This document shows positions 14,649-22,255 of a stretch of DNA of 23,345 nt, piece by piece. Made by a program: the position numbers and the translations under genes. Each line of letters opens with the position of its first letter. Within the stretch, counting starts at the first letter, position 1. Origin of the DNA: Paracoccaceae bacterium (lineage in GTDB: Bacteria > Pseudomonadota > Alphaproteobacteria > Rhodobacterales > Rhodobacteraceae); the NCBI GenBank assembly GCA_003565055.1, contig PXDM01000001.1:1-23345 (forward strand), given 5' to 3'. The notes beneath the pieces were generated by a model. It saw nothing but the letters and a program-made list of their open reading frames with translations, did no database searches and was not told where the DNA came from.

Positions 14649-15992
14649 ATGTCCGGCCACGGCCCCGCAATGCCCATGACCTCGCAGAAATCCGGCCCGC
14701 TCCGCGGCGTGGCCGAGGTGCCGGGCGACAAGTCGATCTCGCATCGCGCGCTGATCCTCGGCGCGCTGTCCGTGGGCGAGACGCAGATCACAGGGCTTCT
14801 GGAAGGGCAGGACGTGCTCGACACAGCCCGCGCGATGCGGGCTTTCGGCGCGACGGTCACCCAACACGGCCCCGGCAGTTGGTCCGTCACGGGTGTCGGC
14901 GTCGGCGGTTTTGCCGAACCCGACGGCGTGATTGATTGCGGCAACTCCGGCACTGGGGTGCGGCTGATCATGGGGGCGATGGCCACGACGGATATCGCCG
15001 CGACCTTCACTGGGGATGCCAGTCTCAACAAGCGCCCGATGGGGCGGGTGACCGACACGTTGGCGCTCTTTGGCGCGCGGGCTTTTGGGCGGCGCGGCGG
15101 GCGGCTGCCGCTCACGCTGATCGGTGCGGCGGAGCCTGTGCCCGTCGAATACCGCCTGCCCATGCCCTCGGCACAGGTGAAATCGGCGGTGCTGCTGGCG
15201 GGGCTGAATGCCCCGGGCCAGACGGTCGTGATCGAAACAGAGCCGACGCGTGACCACACGGAGCGGATGCTGCGCGGCTTTGGGGCGGAGGTCACGGTCG
15301 AGGATACGAATGAGGGTCGCGTGATCACCTTGACCGGTCAGCCCGAACTGCGCGGCCAGCGCGTCGCAGTGCCGCGCGATCCGAGCTCTGCGGCCTTTCC
15401 GGTCTGTGCCGCGCTGATGGTGCCCGGCTCGGAGATCTTCGTGCCCGGCGTGAGCCAGAACCCGACGCGCAACGGCATTTTCCTGACGCTTCAGGACATG
15501 GGCGCGGATCTGGTGCTGGAAAACCCGCGCGAAGAAGGGGGCGAGCCGGTCGCGGATCTACGGTTGCGCGCCTCAAGGCTGAAGGGGATCGAAGTGCCGC
15601 CTGCACGCGCGGCGAGCATGATCGACGAATACCCGATCCTCGCGGCACTGGCGGCCACGGCGGATGGCGTGACGGTCATGCGCGGGGTCAAGGAATTGCG
15701 GGTGAAGGAATCCGACCGCATCGACGCGATGGCGCGGGGGCTGGAAGCCTGTGGTGTGCGGGTTGAGGAAACCGAAGACAGCCTGAGCGTTCATGGCATG
15801 GAGTCAGTGCCGGGCGGCGCGACTGTGCAGACCTATCTCGACCACCGGATCGCGATGAGTTTTCTCTGCCTCGGGCTCGTCTCGGAGGCGCCGATTACGG
15901 TCGATGATGCGACGCCGATTGCGACATCCTTCCCGGTCTTTGAGGCGCTGATGCGTGGGCTTGGCGCGCAGATCACACGCGATAATCGGTGA
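14649..15992 (+). CDS. aroA: AroA, 3-phosphoshikimate 1-carboxyvinyltransferase (class II EPSP synthase)
   Basis: AroA transfers the enolpyruvyl group of PEP to shikimate-3-phosphate in the shikimate pathway. The 447-residue protein shows VPGDKSISHRALILGAL at residues 24-40, KRPMGRV, a PSAQVKSAVLLAGLN segment, DPSSAAFP, SMIDEYPILA, ELRVKESDR and DHRIAMSFL, with the whole layout of class II enzymes such as Agrobacterium CP4. At the PEP-site loop it reads CGNSGTG, with Gly101 at the position where CP4 has Ala100. The start is ATG 14649 after an AAAGG site; ATG 14673 is another option. The gene ends two bases before the convergent trmD stop. Confidence 0.97.
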   Translation: MSGHGPAMPMTSQKSGPLRGVAEVPGDKSISHRALILGALSVGETQITGLLEGQDVLDTARAMRAFGATVTQHGPGSWSVTGVGVGGFAEPDGVIDCGNSGTGVRLIMGAMATTDIAATFTGDASLNKRPMGRVTDTLALFGARAFGRRGGRLPLTLIGAAEPVPVEYRLPMPSAQVKSAVLLAGLNAPGQTVVIETEPTRDHTERMLRGFGAEVTVEDTNEGRVITLTGQPELRGQRVAVPRDPSSAAFPVCAALMVPGSEIFVPGVSQNPTRNGIFLTLQDMGADLVLENPREEGGEPVADLRLRASRLKGIEVPPARAASMIDEYPILAALAATADGVTVMRGVKELRVKESDRIDAMARGLEACGVRVEETEDSLSVHGMESVPGGATVQTYLDHRIAMSFLCLGLVSEAPITVDDATPIATSFPVFEALMRGLGAQITRDNR

Positions 15993-15994
15993 TC

Positions 15995-16786
15995 TCAGCG
16001 CGGGCTCTGATCCGCGATCAGGTCCGGGCGGCGTTCGCGCGTCAGCCGCTCGGATTCGGCGCGACGCCAGCGGGCGATCTCGGCATGGTTGCCCGATAGC
16101 AGCACCGGAGGTATCTCGCGCCCCTCCCAAACTGCGGGGCGGGTATATTGCGGGTGCTCCAGAAGTCCCGACGCGAAGCTCTCTTCCTCGACCGAGGCGG
16201 CATTGCCCAGCACATCGGGCAAAAGCCGCACAGTCGCGTCGATCATCGCCTGCGCCGCCAATTCGCCCCCGGTCAGAACGAAATCCCCGAGGCTGACTTC
16301 TTCGATCCCGAAATGCTCGATCACGCGCTGGTCGATGCCTTCAAACCGCCCGCAGATCATCGTGATGCCGCGCCCGCGCGACCAGTCCCGCGCCCGCGCC
16401 TGCGTGAAGGGCCGCCCGCGCGGGCTGAGGCAGACCAGCGGCCAGTCTGACCGCTCGGGGGGCGTGCCGCGCATCGCTGTTTCAATCGCCGCCCCTAGAA
16501 CATCAGCGCGCAGTACCATGCCCGCGCCGCCCCCCGCGGGGGTGTCATCGACATTGCGGTGTTTGCCGATCCCGAAGGGCCGCAGGTCAATCGCCTCCAG
16601 CCCCCAAAGCCCGTCTTGCAGCGCCTTGCCAGTCAGCGACAGGCCCAGCACACCGGGGAAGGCGTCGGGGAAAAGGGTGATCACCCGCGCCTGCCAGGCC
16701 CGCGCTGGCGTGCCGCGCCCTTCAAGGCTGCGCGGGCTCAGCGACGGTGTGATCGCCAACCGCCCTTTTGCGCGCCGCTCGGTCAT
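15995..16786 (-). CDS. trmD: TrmD, tRNA (guanine-37-N1)-methyltransferase
   Basis: TrmD methylates G37 next to the anticodon using SAM, preventing +1 frameshifts. The 263-residue protein has the catalytic core from about residue 33 (RVITLFPDAFPGVLGLSLTG), the GGGAGMVLR loop, LSPRGRPFTQ and the knotted SAM site MICGRFEGIDQRVIEHF followed by SLGDFVLTGGELAA. The C-terminal part has EEESFASGLLEHPQYTRP. About 30 residues precede the usual N-terminus (MTERRAKGRLAITP...); the ATG at 16786 overlaps the rimM stop as ATGA, which supports this start. The gene ends the ffh-rpsP-rimM-trmD unit; rplS, its common downstream partner, is not there. Confidence 0.96.
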   Translation of the reverse strand: MTERRAKGRLAITPSLSPRSLEGRGTPARAWQARVITLFPDAFPGVLGLSLTGKALQDGLWGLEAIDLRPFGIGKHRNVDDTPAGGGAGMVLRADVLGAAIETAMRGTPPERSDWPLVCLSPRGRPFTQARARDWSRGRGITMICGRFEGIDQRVIEHFGIEEVSLGDFVLTGGELAAQAMIDATVRLLPDVLGNAASVEEESFASGLLEHPQYTRPAVWEGREIPPVLLSGNHAEIARWRRAESERLTRERRPDLIADQSPR

Positions 16787-17301
16787 TCCAGCAGCCCCTC
16801 GGGCGGATCCGCGATGATCCGTCCGGCCGCCAGATCGACAGTCGGCACGATGGCCTGCGTGAAGGGCAGCAGGATCGCGCCGCTTTTGCCCGGCGCGACC
16901 AGTTCCAGCAGATCCGACGCGCCATGATTGAGAACCGCCTTGACCCGTCCCAGCGACTGCCCGCCAGTATCGAAGACGTCCAGCCCGATCAGGTCGGCAT
17001 GATAGAATTCATCATCCGGCAAACCCGGCAGCTTGCTGCGCTCGGCAAAGAGACGCACCCCGCGCAAGGCATCGGCGGCTTCACGCGTTGTCACCCCGCT
17101 CAGCCGTGCGGCGAATCCCTGCGCGACCTGCGCGCCCAGTGTGAGCGTGAAGACGCGCGCGCCGTCTTCGGAGAGAAGCGGGCCATAGCGCCCAATCGCG
17201 CGGGGCTCGGCGCAAAAGCTCTTGAGCCGCACTTCGCCGCGAACGCCGTAAGCCCCGGCAATGGCGCCCACGCAGACATGATCTTTCGACAGTTTGCTCA
17301 T
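16783..17301 (-). CDS. rimM: RimM, 16S rRNA processing factor
   Basis: RimM helps assemble the 30S head and process 16S rRNA by binding S19. The 172-residue protein has the N-terminal domain with VCVGAIAGAYGVRGEVRLKSF and, after about residue 95, the PRC-barrel with DDEFYHADLIGLDVFD, LGRVKAVLNHGASDLLEL and a VPTVDLAAGRI ending. Its ATG at 17301 overlaps the stop of the glycosyltransferase gene by four bases (ATGA), and its stop overlaps the trmD start in the same way. Translation of the three genes therefore looks coupled. Confidence 0.96.
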   Translation of the reverse strand: MSKLSKDHVCVGAIAGAYGVRGEVRLKSFCAEPRAIGRYGPLLSEDGARVFTLTLGAQVAQGFAARLSGVTTREAADALRGVRLFAERSKLPGLPDDEFYHADLIGLDVFDTGGQSLGRVKAVLNHGASDLLELVAPGKSGAILLPFTQAIVPTVDLAAGRIIADPPEGLLE

Positions 17302-18545
17302 GCGCGCGCCTCGCTCTGTTCTCTGGCCCCGAGGGCCTGTGCGTAAATCGCCTCGATCCGGTCGATCCTGGCCTGCCAGTCGAAATGATCTGCCACGCGC
17401 GCCGCGCCCGCCCGTCCCATCATCTGCGCGCGGGCCGGATCACGCGCCAGCGCGATGATGGCCGCAGCCAGGCGCTCGGCGAAATCTTCGGGCGGTTCGG
17501 GATGGACCAGATAGCCGGTCTCGGGCGTGACATAATCCGCAGGCCCGCCCCAGTCCGACGCGACGACGGGCAGGCCCAAAGCCATCGCTTCCAGCACCAC
17601 CGCGCCGCCGCATTCGCGCAGTGAATTGAGGATCAGCGCATGGCTCGCGGCGAGATAATCGCGGCACTCGGCCTGCGGTAGAAAACCCAGAAACCGCACA
17701 CCATCGCCTGCCATGGCCGCGAGCCGTGCGCGCTCGGGGCCGTCGCCCAGAATATCGAGCCGGATGTCGAGATCAGGCCGCTGAGCACGCGCCCGCGCGA
17801 GCGCGTCGAGCGTCACATCCACAGCCTTGAGCGGGATCAGTCGCCCCATGAAGATCAACCGGAACCCATCAGCCTTGACCACGGCTTCCGGGGCGGTCCA
17901 AAGCTGGAAATCAACTGCGTTTTCGACCAGTTCGATCACCTGCGGATGGTGCACCGGCAGGGCCGCGCGGCTACGTGCGTTCGCCACAAGCAACACTGCC
18001 GCACGCCGCTTGCCGGGGATCAGCCAGTTGACGCCGCGCGCTACACCCCGCCCGAGGCGCAGGAACCCGCGCGCGAGTGTCGTGTCGTGGTGGCGGTAAC
18101 TCGGCGGGTAATCCATGCCGCCATTCATCGGGCCGATGACCACGGGTGCGCCCATCCCATGCAGCAGCGAAGGGGCGGCAGGCGAAACCGGGATCGGTTG
18201 ATGGATGATCTCGACCCGACCGGCGGCGGCGAGCGCGCGTAAGTCGCGGCGCATCCGCCATGCGGTCAAGAGCCCCAGAAGATTGCCGAAAAGATGCTCG
18301 CGCAGGAGAGTCGGCATCCGCGCCCCAAGTCTGAAGATCAGCCGGTGAAGCGCGGTATCGGGAAGAAAGATCGCCTGTGCGGCCAGATCCGGGGCATCGG
18401 CTTTCAGCCCTGCGCGGTTGCGTTCATGGGTGAGCAGGCTCACCTCATGCCCGCGCGCGCGCAGCAACTGGGCGTATTTCAGCGGCAGAACCGCTTCGCC
18501 GCCAAAGCGGGCCGAGGCATTTTCCGCAGCGATGGCGATCTTCAT
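17298..18545 (-). CDS. Family-4 glycosyltransferase
   Basis: This 415-residue protein is a GT-B fold retaining glycosyltransferase of family GT4. The N-terminal domain starts MKIAIAAENASARFGGEAV with a glycine-rich acceptor loop; the C-terminal nucleotide-sugar domain shows LIFMGRLIPLKAVD, LDILGDGPERARL and SLRECGGAVVLEAMALGLPV, which contains the E-x7-E motif. It probably adds a sugar to a surface polysaccharide or lipid; donor and acceptor are unknown. The ATG at 18545 follows a GGAG site; an in-frame start at 18596 would add 17 residues of no family character. It lies between rpsP and rimM, an odd place for this class, and its stop overlaps the rimM start. Confidence 0.92.
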   Translation of the reverse strand: MKIAIAAENASARFGGEAVLPLKYAQLLRARGHEVSLLTHERNRAGLKADAPDLAAQAIFLPDTALHRLIFRLGARMPTLLREHLFGNLLGLLTAWRMRRDLRALAAAGRVEIIHQPIPVSPAAPSLLHGMGAPVVIGPMNGGMDYPPSYRHHDTTLARGFLRLGRGVARGVNWLIPGKRRAAVLLVANARSRAALPVHHPQVIELVENAVDFQLWTAPEAVVKADGFRLIFMGRLIPLKAVDVTLDALARARAQRPDLDIRLDILGDGPERARLAAMAGDGVRFLGFLPQAECRDYLAASHALILNSLRECGGAVVLEAMALGLPVVASDWGGPADYVTPETGYLVHPEPPEDFAERLAAAIIALARDPARAQMMGRAGAARVADHFDWQARIDRIEAIYAQALGAREQSEARA

Positions 18546-18582
18546 GGGGCCACTCCGGCCAGTGCGGGACGCGCGCGAGGCA

Positions 18583-18607
18583 GGCGCGGGCCGCAAGGAC
18601 CCGCGCC
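18583..18607 (-). other. Strong stem-loop after rpsP
   Basis: GGCGCGGG and CCCGCGCC form a perfect 8-bp, all-GC stem with a 9-base loop, starting 9 bases past the rpsP stop. No T run follows on the minus strand. It may be a transcription attenuator or a 3'-end stabiliser that lowers expression of the glycosyltransferase-rimM-trmD part relative to rpsP. Confidence 0.5.
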
Positions 18608-18615
18608 AAGCTCCA

Positions 18616-18966
18616 TCACTCGGCGGCAGCTTCCGCCTTGGCAGCTTTCTCGGCCACGCGCTCTTTGGCTTTCTTGCCCGGCTCGGCCTTTTTCATATTG
18701 GCGCGGGTGGTCTTGGCGCGCACCCCTGCGGCCTCAAGAAAGCGTGCAATCCGGTCGGTCGGCAGCGCGCCCTGATCGAGCCAGTGCTGAACGCGCTCCA
18801 TGTCCATCTTGATGCGGTCTTCGCTGTCCTTGGGCAGAAGCGGGTTATAGGTGCCGAGTTTTTCCAGATAGCGGCCATCGCGCGGCATGCGCGAGTCAGC
18901 CGCGACAATCGCGTAATGCGGGCGCTTCTTGGCACCACCACGGGCGAGACGGATTTTAACAGCCAT
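18616..18966 (-). CDS. rpsP: Ribosomal protein bS16
   Basis: bS16 is a primary assembly protein of the 30S subunit body. The 116-residue product begins MAVKIRLARGGAKKRPHYAIV and contains MPRDGRYLEKLGTYNPL and ERVQHWLDQGALPTDRIARFL, all diagnostic. After the conserved core (about 85 residues) there is a Lys/Ala-rich tail (KKAEPGKKAKERVAEKAAKA...), as is common in alphaproteobacteria. The ATG at 18966 has an AAGGAG ribosome site 6 bases upstream; the in-frame extension to 19131 is not coding. The gene is bracketed by two GC-rich stem-loops. Confidence 0.98.
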   Translation of the reverse strand: MAVKIRLARGGAKKRPHYAIVAADSRMPRDGRYLEKLGTYNPLLPKDSEDRIKMDMERVQHWLDQGALPTDRIARFLEAAGVRAKTTRANMKKAEPGKKAKERVAEKAAKAEAAAE

Positions 18967-18993
18967 GTGAGTTTCTCCTTTGAATGGCGTTTG

Positions 18994-19019
18994 GCGCGCG
19001 GGCATCTGGCCCGGCGCGC
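18994..19019 (-). other. GC-rich stem-loop in the rpsP leader
   Basis: GCGCGCGGGC pairs with GCCC and GCGCGC around a 5-base loop, with a single bulged G at 19013, giving a 10-bp stem. It lies in the 62-base gap between the chorismate mutase stop and the rpsP start. There is no T run after it on the minus strand. Processing, attenuation or S16-linked control are possibilities. Confidence 0.5.
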
Positions 19020-19028
19020 AGTCAGGGG

Positions 19029-19325
19029 TCAGCGTTGCAAGTTCTCGTGGTGACGGATCACTTCCGAGATGATGAAATTGAGGAATTTCTTGGCGAATTC
19101 CGGGTCGAGGTCGGCCTCTTTGGCCAACCATTCCAGCCGCTCGATCTGCCGCGCTTCGCGGGCCGGATCGGAGGGGGGAAGATCGTGCTGGGCTTTCAGG
19201 CGGCCCACAGCCTGCGTGTGCTTGAACCGCTCGCCGAGCGTATAGACGAGGATCGCGTCCAGCCGGTCGATACTATCGCGGTGATCGGCGAGGATATCAT
19301 CCGCGCGATTGGGCGCCTCAGTCAT
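19029..19325 (-). CDS. Chorismate mutase (AroQ class)
   Basis: This 98-residue all-helical protein is a stand-alone AroQ chorismate mutase, converting chorismate to prephenate on the way to phenylalanine and tyrosine. Matching elements are HRDSIDRLDAILVYTL (first helix with the active-site Arg), ERFKHTQAVGRLKAQH (Arg and Lys of the second region), DPAREARQIERL (Asp, Arg, Glu) and FLNFIISEVIRHHENLQ in the last helix. The ATG at 19325 with an AGGTG site was preferred over a GTG at 19334. It lies 30 bases after the ffh stop and 62 bases before rpsP, in the SRP/ribosome operon, an arrangement seen in related alphaproteobacteria. Confidence 0.93.
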   Translation of the reverse strand: MTEAPNRADDILADHRDSIDRLDAILVYTLGERFKHTQAVGRLKAQHDLPPSDPAREARQIERLEWLAKEADLDPEFAKKFLNFIISEVIRHHENLQR

Positions 19326-19355
19326 CTGCAGCACCTGTCATCTTGGTGAGGCGGG

Positions 19356-20861
19356 TCATTTCTTGCGCCCCAGACCGAGGCCAGACAGCCCGCCGGGCAG
19401 GCCCATGCCGCCCATGCCGGGGCCGCCGAGGCCGGGCATTTTCATGCCCTGTTCCATGCCGCGCCCAAGCTCGGCGAGCTGATCGGGCGACATATTCGCG
19501 GGATCGGGCGCACCCTTGCCCTTGCCCAACATCCCCGCCATGGCCTGTTTCAGCATCCCCTTCTTGCCCATGACCTTCATCATATCGGCCATCTGCCGGT
19601 GCTGTTTCAGCAGTTTGTTCAGGTCCGAGACCTCCAGTCCCGCGCCCTTGGCGATGCGCTTCTTGCGGCTGGCTTGCAGGATCGCGGGGTTGGCACGTTC
19701 CTTCTTGGTCATGGAATTGATCAGCGCGATCTGGCGCTTGAGCATGCTGTCATCGAAGCCGGCGGCTTCGGCCTGTTTCGACATTTTCGCCATGCCCGGC
19801 ATCATGCCCATGACGCCCTGCATGCCGCCCATTTTCATCATCTGCTCAAGCTGCATGCGAAGGTCGTTCATATTGAACATGCCCTTCTGAAAGCGCTTCA
19901 TCATGCGTTCGGCCTGTTCGACCTCCAGCACTTCCTGCGCCTTCTCGACCAGCGCGACAATATCACCCATCCCGAGGATACGGCCCGCGACGCGCTTGGG
20001 GTCGAAGACTTCGAGCGCCTCGGTTTTCTCGCCCAGACCCACGAAACGGATGGGCTTGCCGGTCACTGCGCGCATTGACAGCGCCGCACCGCCGCGCCCG
20101 TCGCCATCCATCCGGGTCAGCACCACGCCGCTGACGCCGACCTTGCCATCGAACTCGGCGGCGACATTCACGGCGTCCTGCCCGGTCAGACCATCGACGA
20201 CCAGCAGCGTCTCGCGCGGGCTGACGGCATCGCGCACCGCCTGAACTTCGTCCATCAGCACTTCGTCGATATGCAGTCGGCCCGCCGTATCCAGAAGATA
20301 GACATCATAGCCGCCCAAGGTCGCCTGCTGCTTGGCGCGTTTGGCGATCTCGACCGCGTTCTGGCCCTTGACGATGGGCAAAGTGTCGACGCCGATCTGC
20401 CCGCCGAGGATCGCGAGTTGCTCCATCGCGGCCGGGCGGTTGGTGTCGAGCGAGGCCATGAGCACGCGCTTGCCCTCGCGCTCGGTCAGGCGGCGGGCGA
20501 GTTTCGCGGTCGTGGTGGTCTTGCCCGAGCCCTGAAGCCCGACCATCAGCACTGGCGCGGGCGGGTTGTCGATCTTGAGCCGGTCGGCCTCTTCCTCGCC
20601 CGTGAGCATGGCGATCAGCTCATCATGGACGATCTTCACGACCTGCTGGCCCGGCGTGACCGATTTGGTGACAGCAGCGCCGGTCGCCTTCTTCTGCACG
20701 CGCTTGACGAAATCGCGCGTCACATCCAGCGAGACATCGGCCTCCAGCAGCGCCACACGCACTTCGCGCAGGGCCGCGCGCACATCCTCTTCCGAGAGCG
20801 CACCCTGTTTCGTCAGCCGGTCGAAAACCCCGGACAGGCGTTCAGAGAGGGTCTCGAACAT
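19356..20861 (-). CDS. ffh: Ffh, signal recognition particle protein (SRP54)
   Basis: Ffh is the GTPase that, with 4.5S RNA, directs ribosomes making membrane proteins to FtsY. The 501-residue protein has the N domain (MFETLSERLSGVFDRL), the G domain with GLQGSGKTTTTAKLA, LDTAGRLHIDE, TRMDGDGRGGAALS and GLGEKTEALEVFDP, and the M domain with its Met-rich helix (MNDLRMQLEQMMKMGG) and RNA-binding part (AILQASRKKRIAKGAG). The tail is Gly/Met-rich and ends in RKK. The ATG at 20861 follows GAGGAG. It is the first gene of the SRP/ribosome unit and has a recognisable promoter and a structured leader of about 120 bases. Confidence 0.98.
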   Translation of the reverse strand: MFETLSERLSGVFDRLTKQGALSEEDVRAALREVRVALLEADVSLDVTRDFVKRVQKKATGAAVTKSVTPGQQVVKIVHDELIAMLTGEEEADRLKIDNPPAPVLMVGLQGSGKTTTTAKLARRLTEREGKRVLMASLDTNRPAAMEQLAILGGQIGVDTLPIVKGQNAVEIAKRAKQQATLGGYDVYLLDTAGRLHIDEVLMDEVQAVRDAVSPRETLLVVDGLTGQDAVNVAAEFDGKVGVSGVVLTRMDGDGRGGAALSMRAVTGKPIRFVGLGEKTEALEVFDPKRVAGRILGMGDIVALVEKAQEVLEVEQAERMMKRFQKGMFNMNDLRMQLEQMMKMGGMQGVMGMMPGMAKMSKQAEAAGFDDSMLKRQIALINSMTKKERANPAILQASRKKRIAKGAGLEVSDLNKLLKQHRQMADMMKVMGKKGMLKQAMAGMLGKGKGAPDPANMSPDQLAELGRGMEQGMKMPGLGGPGMGGMGLPGGLSGLGLGRKK

Positions 20862-20903
20862 GCGCAATCTCCTCACCCTCGCGATGAGGGCAAATAAACC
20901 AGT

Positions 20904-20923
20904 GTTGCACCCATGGGCGCAAC
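20904..20923 (-). promoter_or_regulatory. 20-bp palindrome in the ffh leader
   Basis: The site GTTGC(A)CCCATGGG(C)GCAAC is a palindrome with one mismatched pair; in the ffh transcript that pair becomes G-U, so it can also fold. It lies 43-62 bases upstream of the ffh start, beside a smaller stem CCCTC/GAGGG (20876-20890) that is close to the ribosome site. It may be a regulator site or leader structure. Confidence 0.45.
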
Positions 20924-20960
20924 GCGCTGATGGGTGGCGATCCTCGGACAAGCCAAAGGA

Positions 20961-20981
20961 CCGGAAGCGTGTAACTTCCGG
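20961..20981 (-). other. 7-bp stem-loop at the 5' end of the ffh transcript
   Basis: CCGGAAG and CTTCCGG form a perfect 7-bp stem with a 7-base loop. If the promoter at 20990-21019 is used, transcription starts near 20983, which puts this hairpin at the very 5' end of the mRNA, where such structures protect against decay. Confidence 0.45.
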
Positions 20982-20989
20982 AATAGGCC

Positions 20990-21019
20990 CTGTTAGCCTG
21001 TGCGCAGGGGTTGTGTCAA
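20990..21019 (-). promoter_or_regulatory. Sigma-70 type promoter for ffh
   Basis: On the minus strand a perfect -35 box TTGACA (21014-21019) is followed after 18 bases by TAACAG (20990-20995) as -10. Transcription would start near 20983 and give a leader of about 120 bases before ffh. The -35 match is strong, the -10 partial. Confidence 0.6.
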
Positions 21020-21107
21020 GCAGGGAACCGTCCGCAGGCCGTTACGTTGTCGCGATATGTTCCCGGATCACATCCGGCAATTCTTGACGACCAAAATGGA
21101 GAACCAC

Positions 21108-22244
21108 ATGCCTTTCACACGCATCCTTCTCTCGAGTGTCGCAGCAGGCGCGCTTGCCCTGCCAGCCTTCGCCGATATCGACTATGATGTCGAGGTTCTG
21201 GCCGAGGAGCTTGACCGCCCCTGGGCCATGGCGTTTTTGCCGGATGAGGGCGACATCATCCTGACGCTGCGCGGCGGTGGGCTGATGCTCTGGAACGAAG
21301 AGAACGGCACGCGCGAGATCAGCGGTGCGCCCGAAGTGATATCCGAGGCACAAGGCGGGCTTCTCGACATCGCTGTCGGCCCGAATTTCGACGAAGAAGG
21401 CTGGCTCTATATGACCTGGGTCGACGAGGTCGAGGAAGGCAGCTCGACCCATGTCGGGCGCGCAAAGCTCGATCGCGACGAAGGCCGTGTGACGGATCTC
21501 GAGACGCTCTTCGTGGTCAGTCCAGGCATCGACAGCGCGCGGCATTTCGGCTCGCGGATCGTCTTTCGCGACGATTTCATGTTTGTCGGTTTCGGGGATC
21601 GCAACAGCAAGGACTTTTCCGAAAATCACATCTCGCAGGATCTGAGCAGCGAGAACGGGTCGGTCATCCGGCTGACATTGGAGGGTGAAATCCCCTCGGA
21701 TAACCCGTTTCATGGGCTCGAAGACCATGCGGAAGCGATCTGGTCCTATGGTCATCGCAACATTCAGGCCATGACGGTCCATCCCGACACCGGCGATATC
21801 TGGATCACGGAGCATGGCGAAGCCGGGGGCGATGAGATCAATGTGCTGGAGCGCGGCGGGAATTTCGGCTGGCCGCTGGTGTCCTTCGGAGTGGATTACC
21901 GCACTGGCGAGCAATTCGCCGAAATCCCGCAAGAAGGCGACGGCTTCATTTCGCCGATCTTCAACTGGCCGCCGGGGCGCAACGATCATTTTCCGCCCTC
22001 GGGCATGACCTTCTACACGGGCGATGCGTTTCCCGACCTTGAAGGGCATTTGCTGATCGGCAATCTCTTTCACGAGTACTTGGGGCTGTTCAGCGAGAAT
22101 GATCGCACCGTCGAAGAGCGTGCGCGCCTGCTCGATGGCGAAGGTCTGCGCATCCGCGATGTCGCGATCGGGCCGGATGACGGCTTCATCTATGTGCTGG
22201 CCGATGGCGAGGACGCGCCCCTTCTGCGCCTGACGCCGCCGTGA
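21108..22244 (+). CDS. PQQ-dependent sugar (aldose) dehydrogenase, periplasmic
   Basis: This 378-residue protein is a six-bladed beta-propeller of the soluble glucose dehydrogenase / aldose sugar dehydrogenase family. It oxidises aldoses in the periplasm using PQQ. It has a signal peptide (MPFTRILLSSVAAGALALPAFA, cleavage about residue 22). Family motifs are LDRPWAMAFLPDEG, GGLLDIAVGPNF, HFGSRIVF (His146, at the catalytic His position), WSYGHRNIQAM (Arg217, the Arg that contacts PQQ), EHGEAGGDEINVL, GGNFGWP and PPSGMTFYTGDAFP. The mature protein is notably rich in Asp and Glu. The ATG at 21108 follows a GGAG site; longer starts are unlikely because they bury the signal peptide. The actual sugar is not known. 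The pqq operon in this window can supply the cofactor. Confidence 0.93.
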   Translation: MPFTRILLSSVAAGALALPAFADIDYDVEVLAEELDRPWAMAFLPDEGDIILTLRGGGLMLWNEENGTREISGAPEVISEAQGGLLDIAVGPNFDEEGWLYMTWVDEVEEGSSTHVGRAKLDRDEGRVTDLETLFVVSPGIDSARHFGSRIVFRDDFMFVGFGDRNSKDFSENHISQDLSSENGSVIRLTLEGEIPSDNPFHGLEDHAEAIWSYGHRNIQAMTVHPDTGDIWITEHGEAGGDEINVLERGGNFGWPLVSFGVDYRTGEQFAEIPQEGDGFISPIFNWPPGRNDHFPPSGMTFYTGDAFPDLEGHLLIGNLFHEYLGLFSENDRTVEERARLLDGEGLRIRDVAIGPDDGFIYVLADGEDAPLLRLTPP

Positions 22245-22255
22245 GAGTGCGGCCT

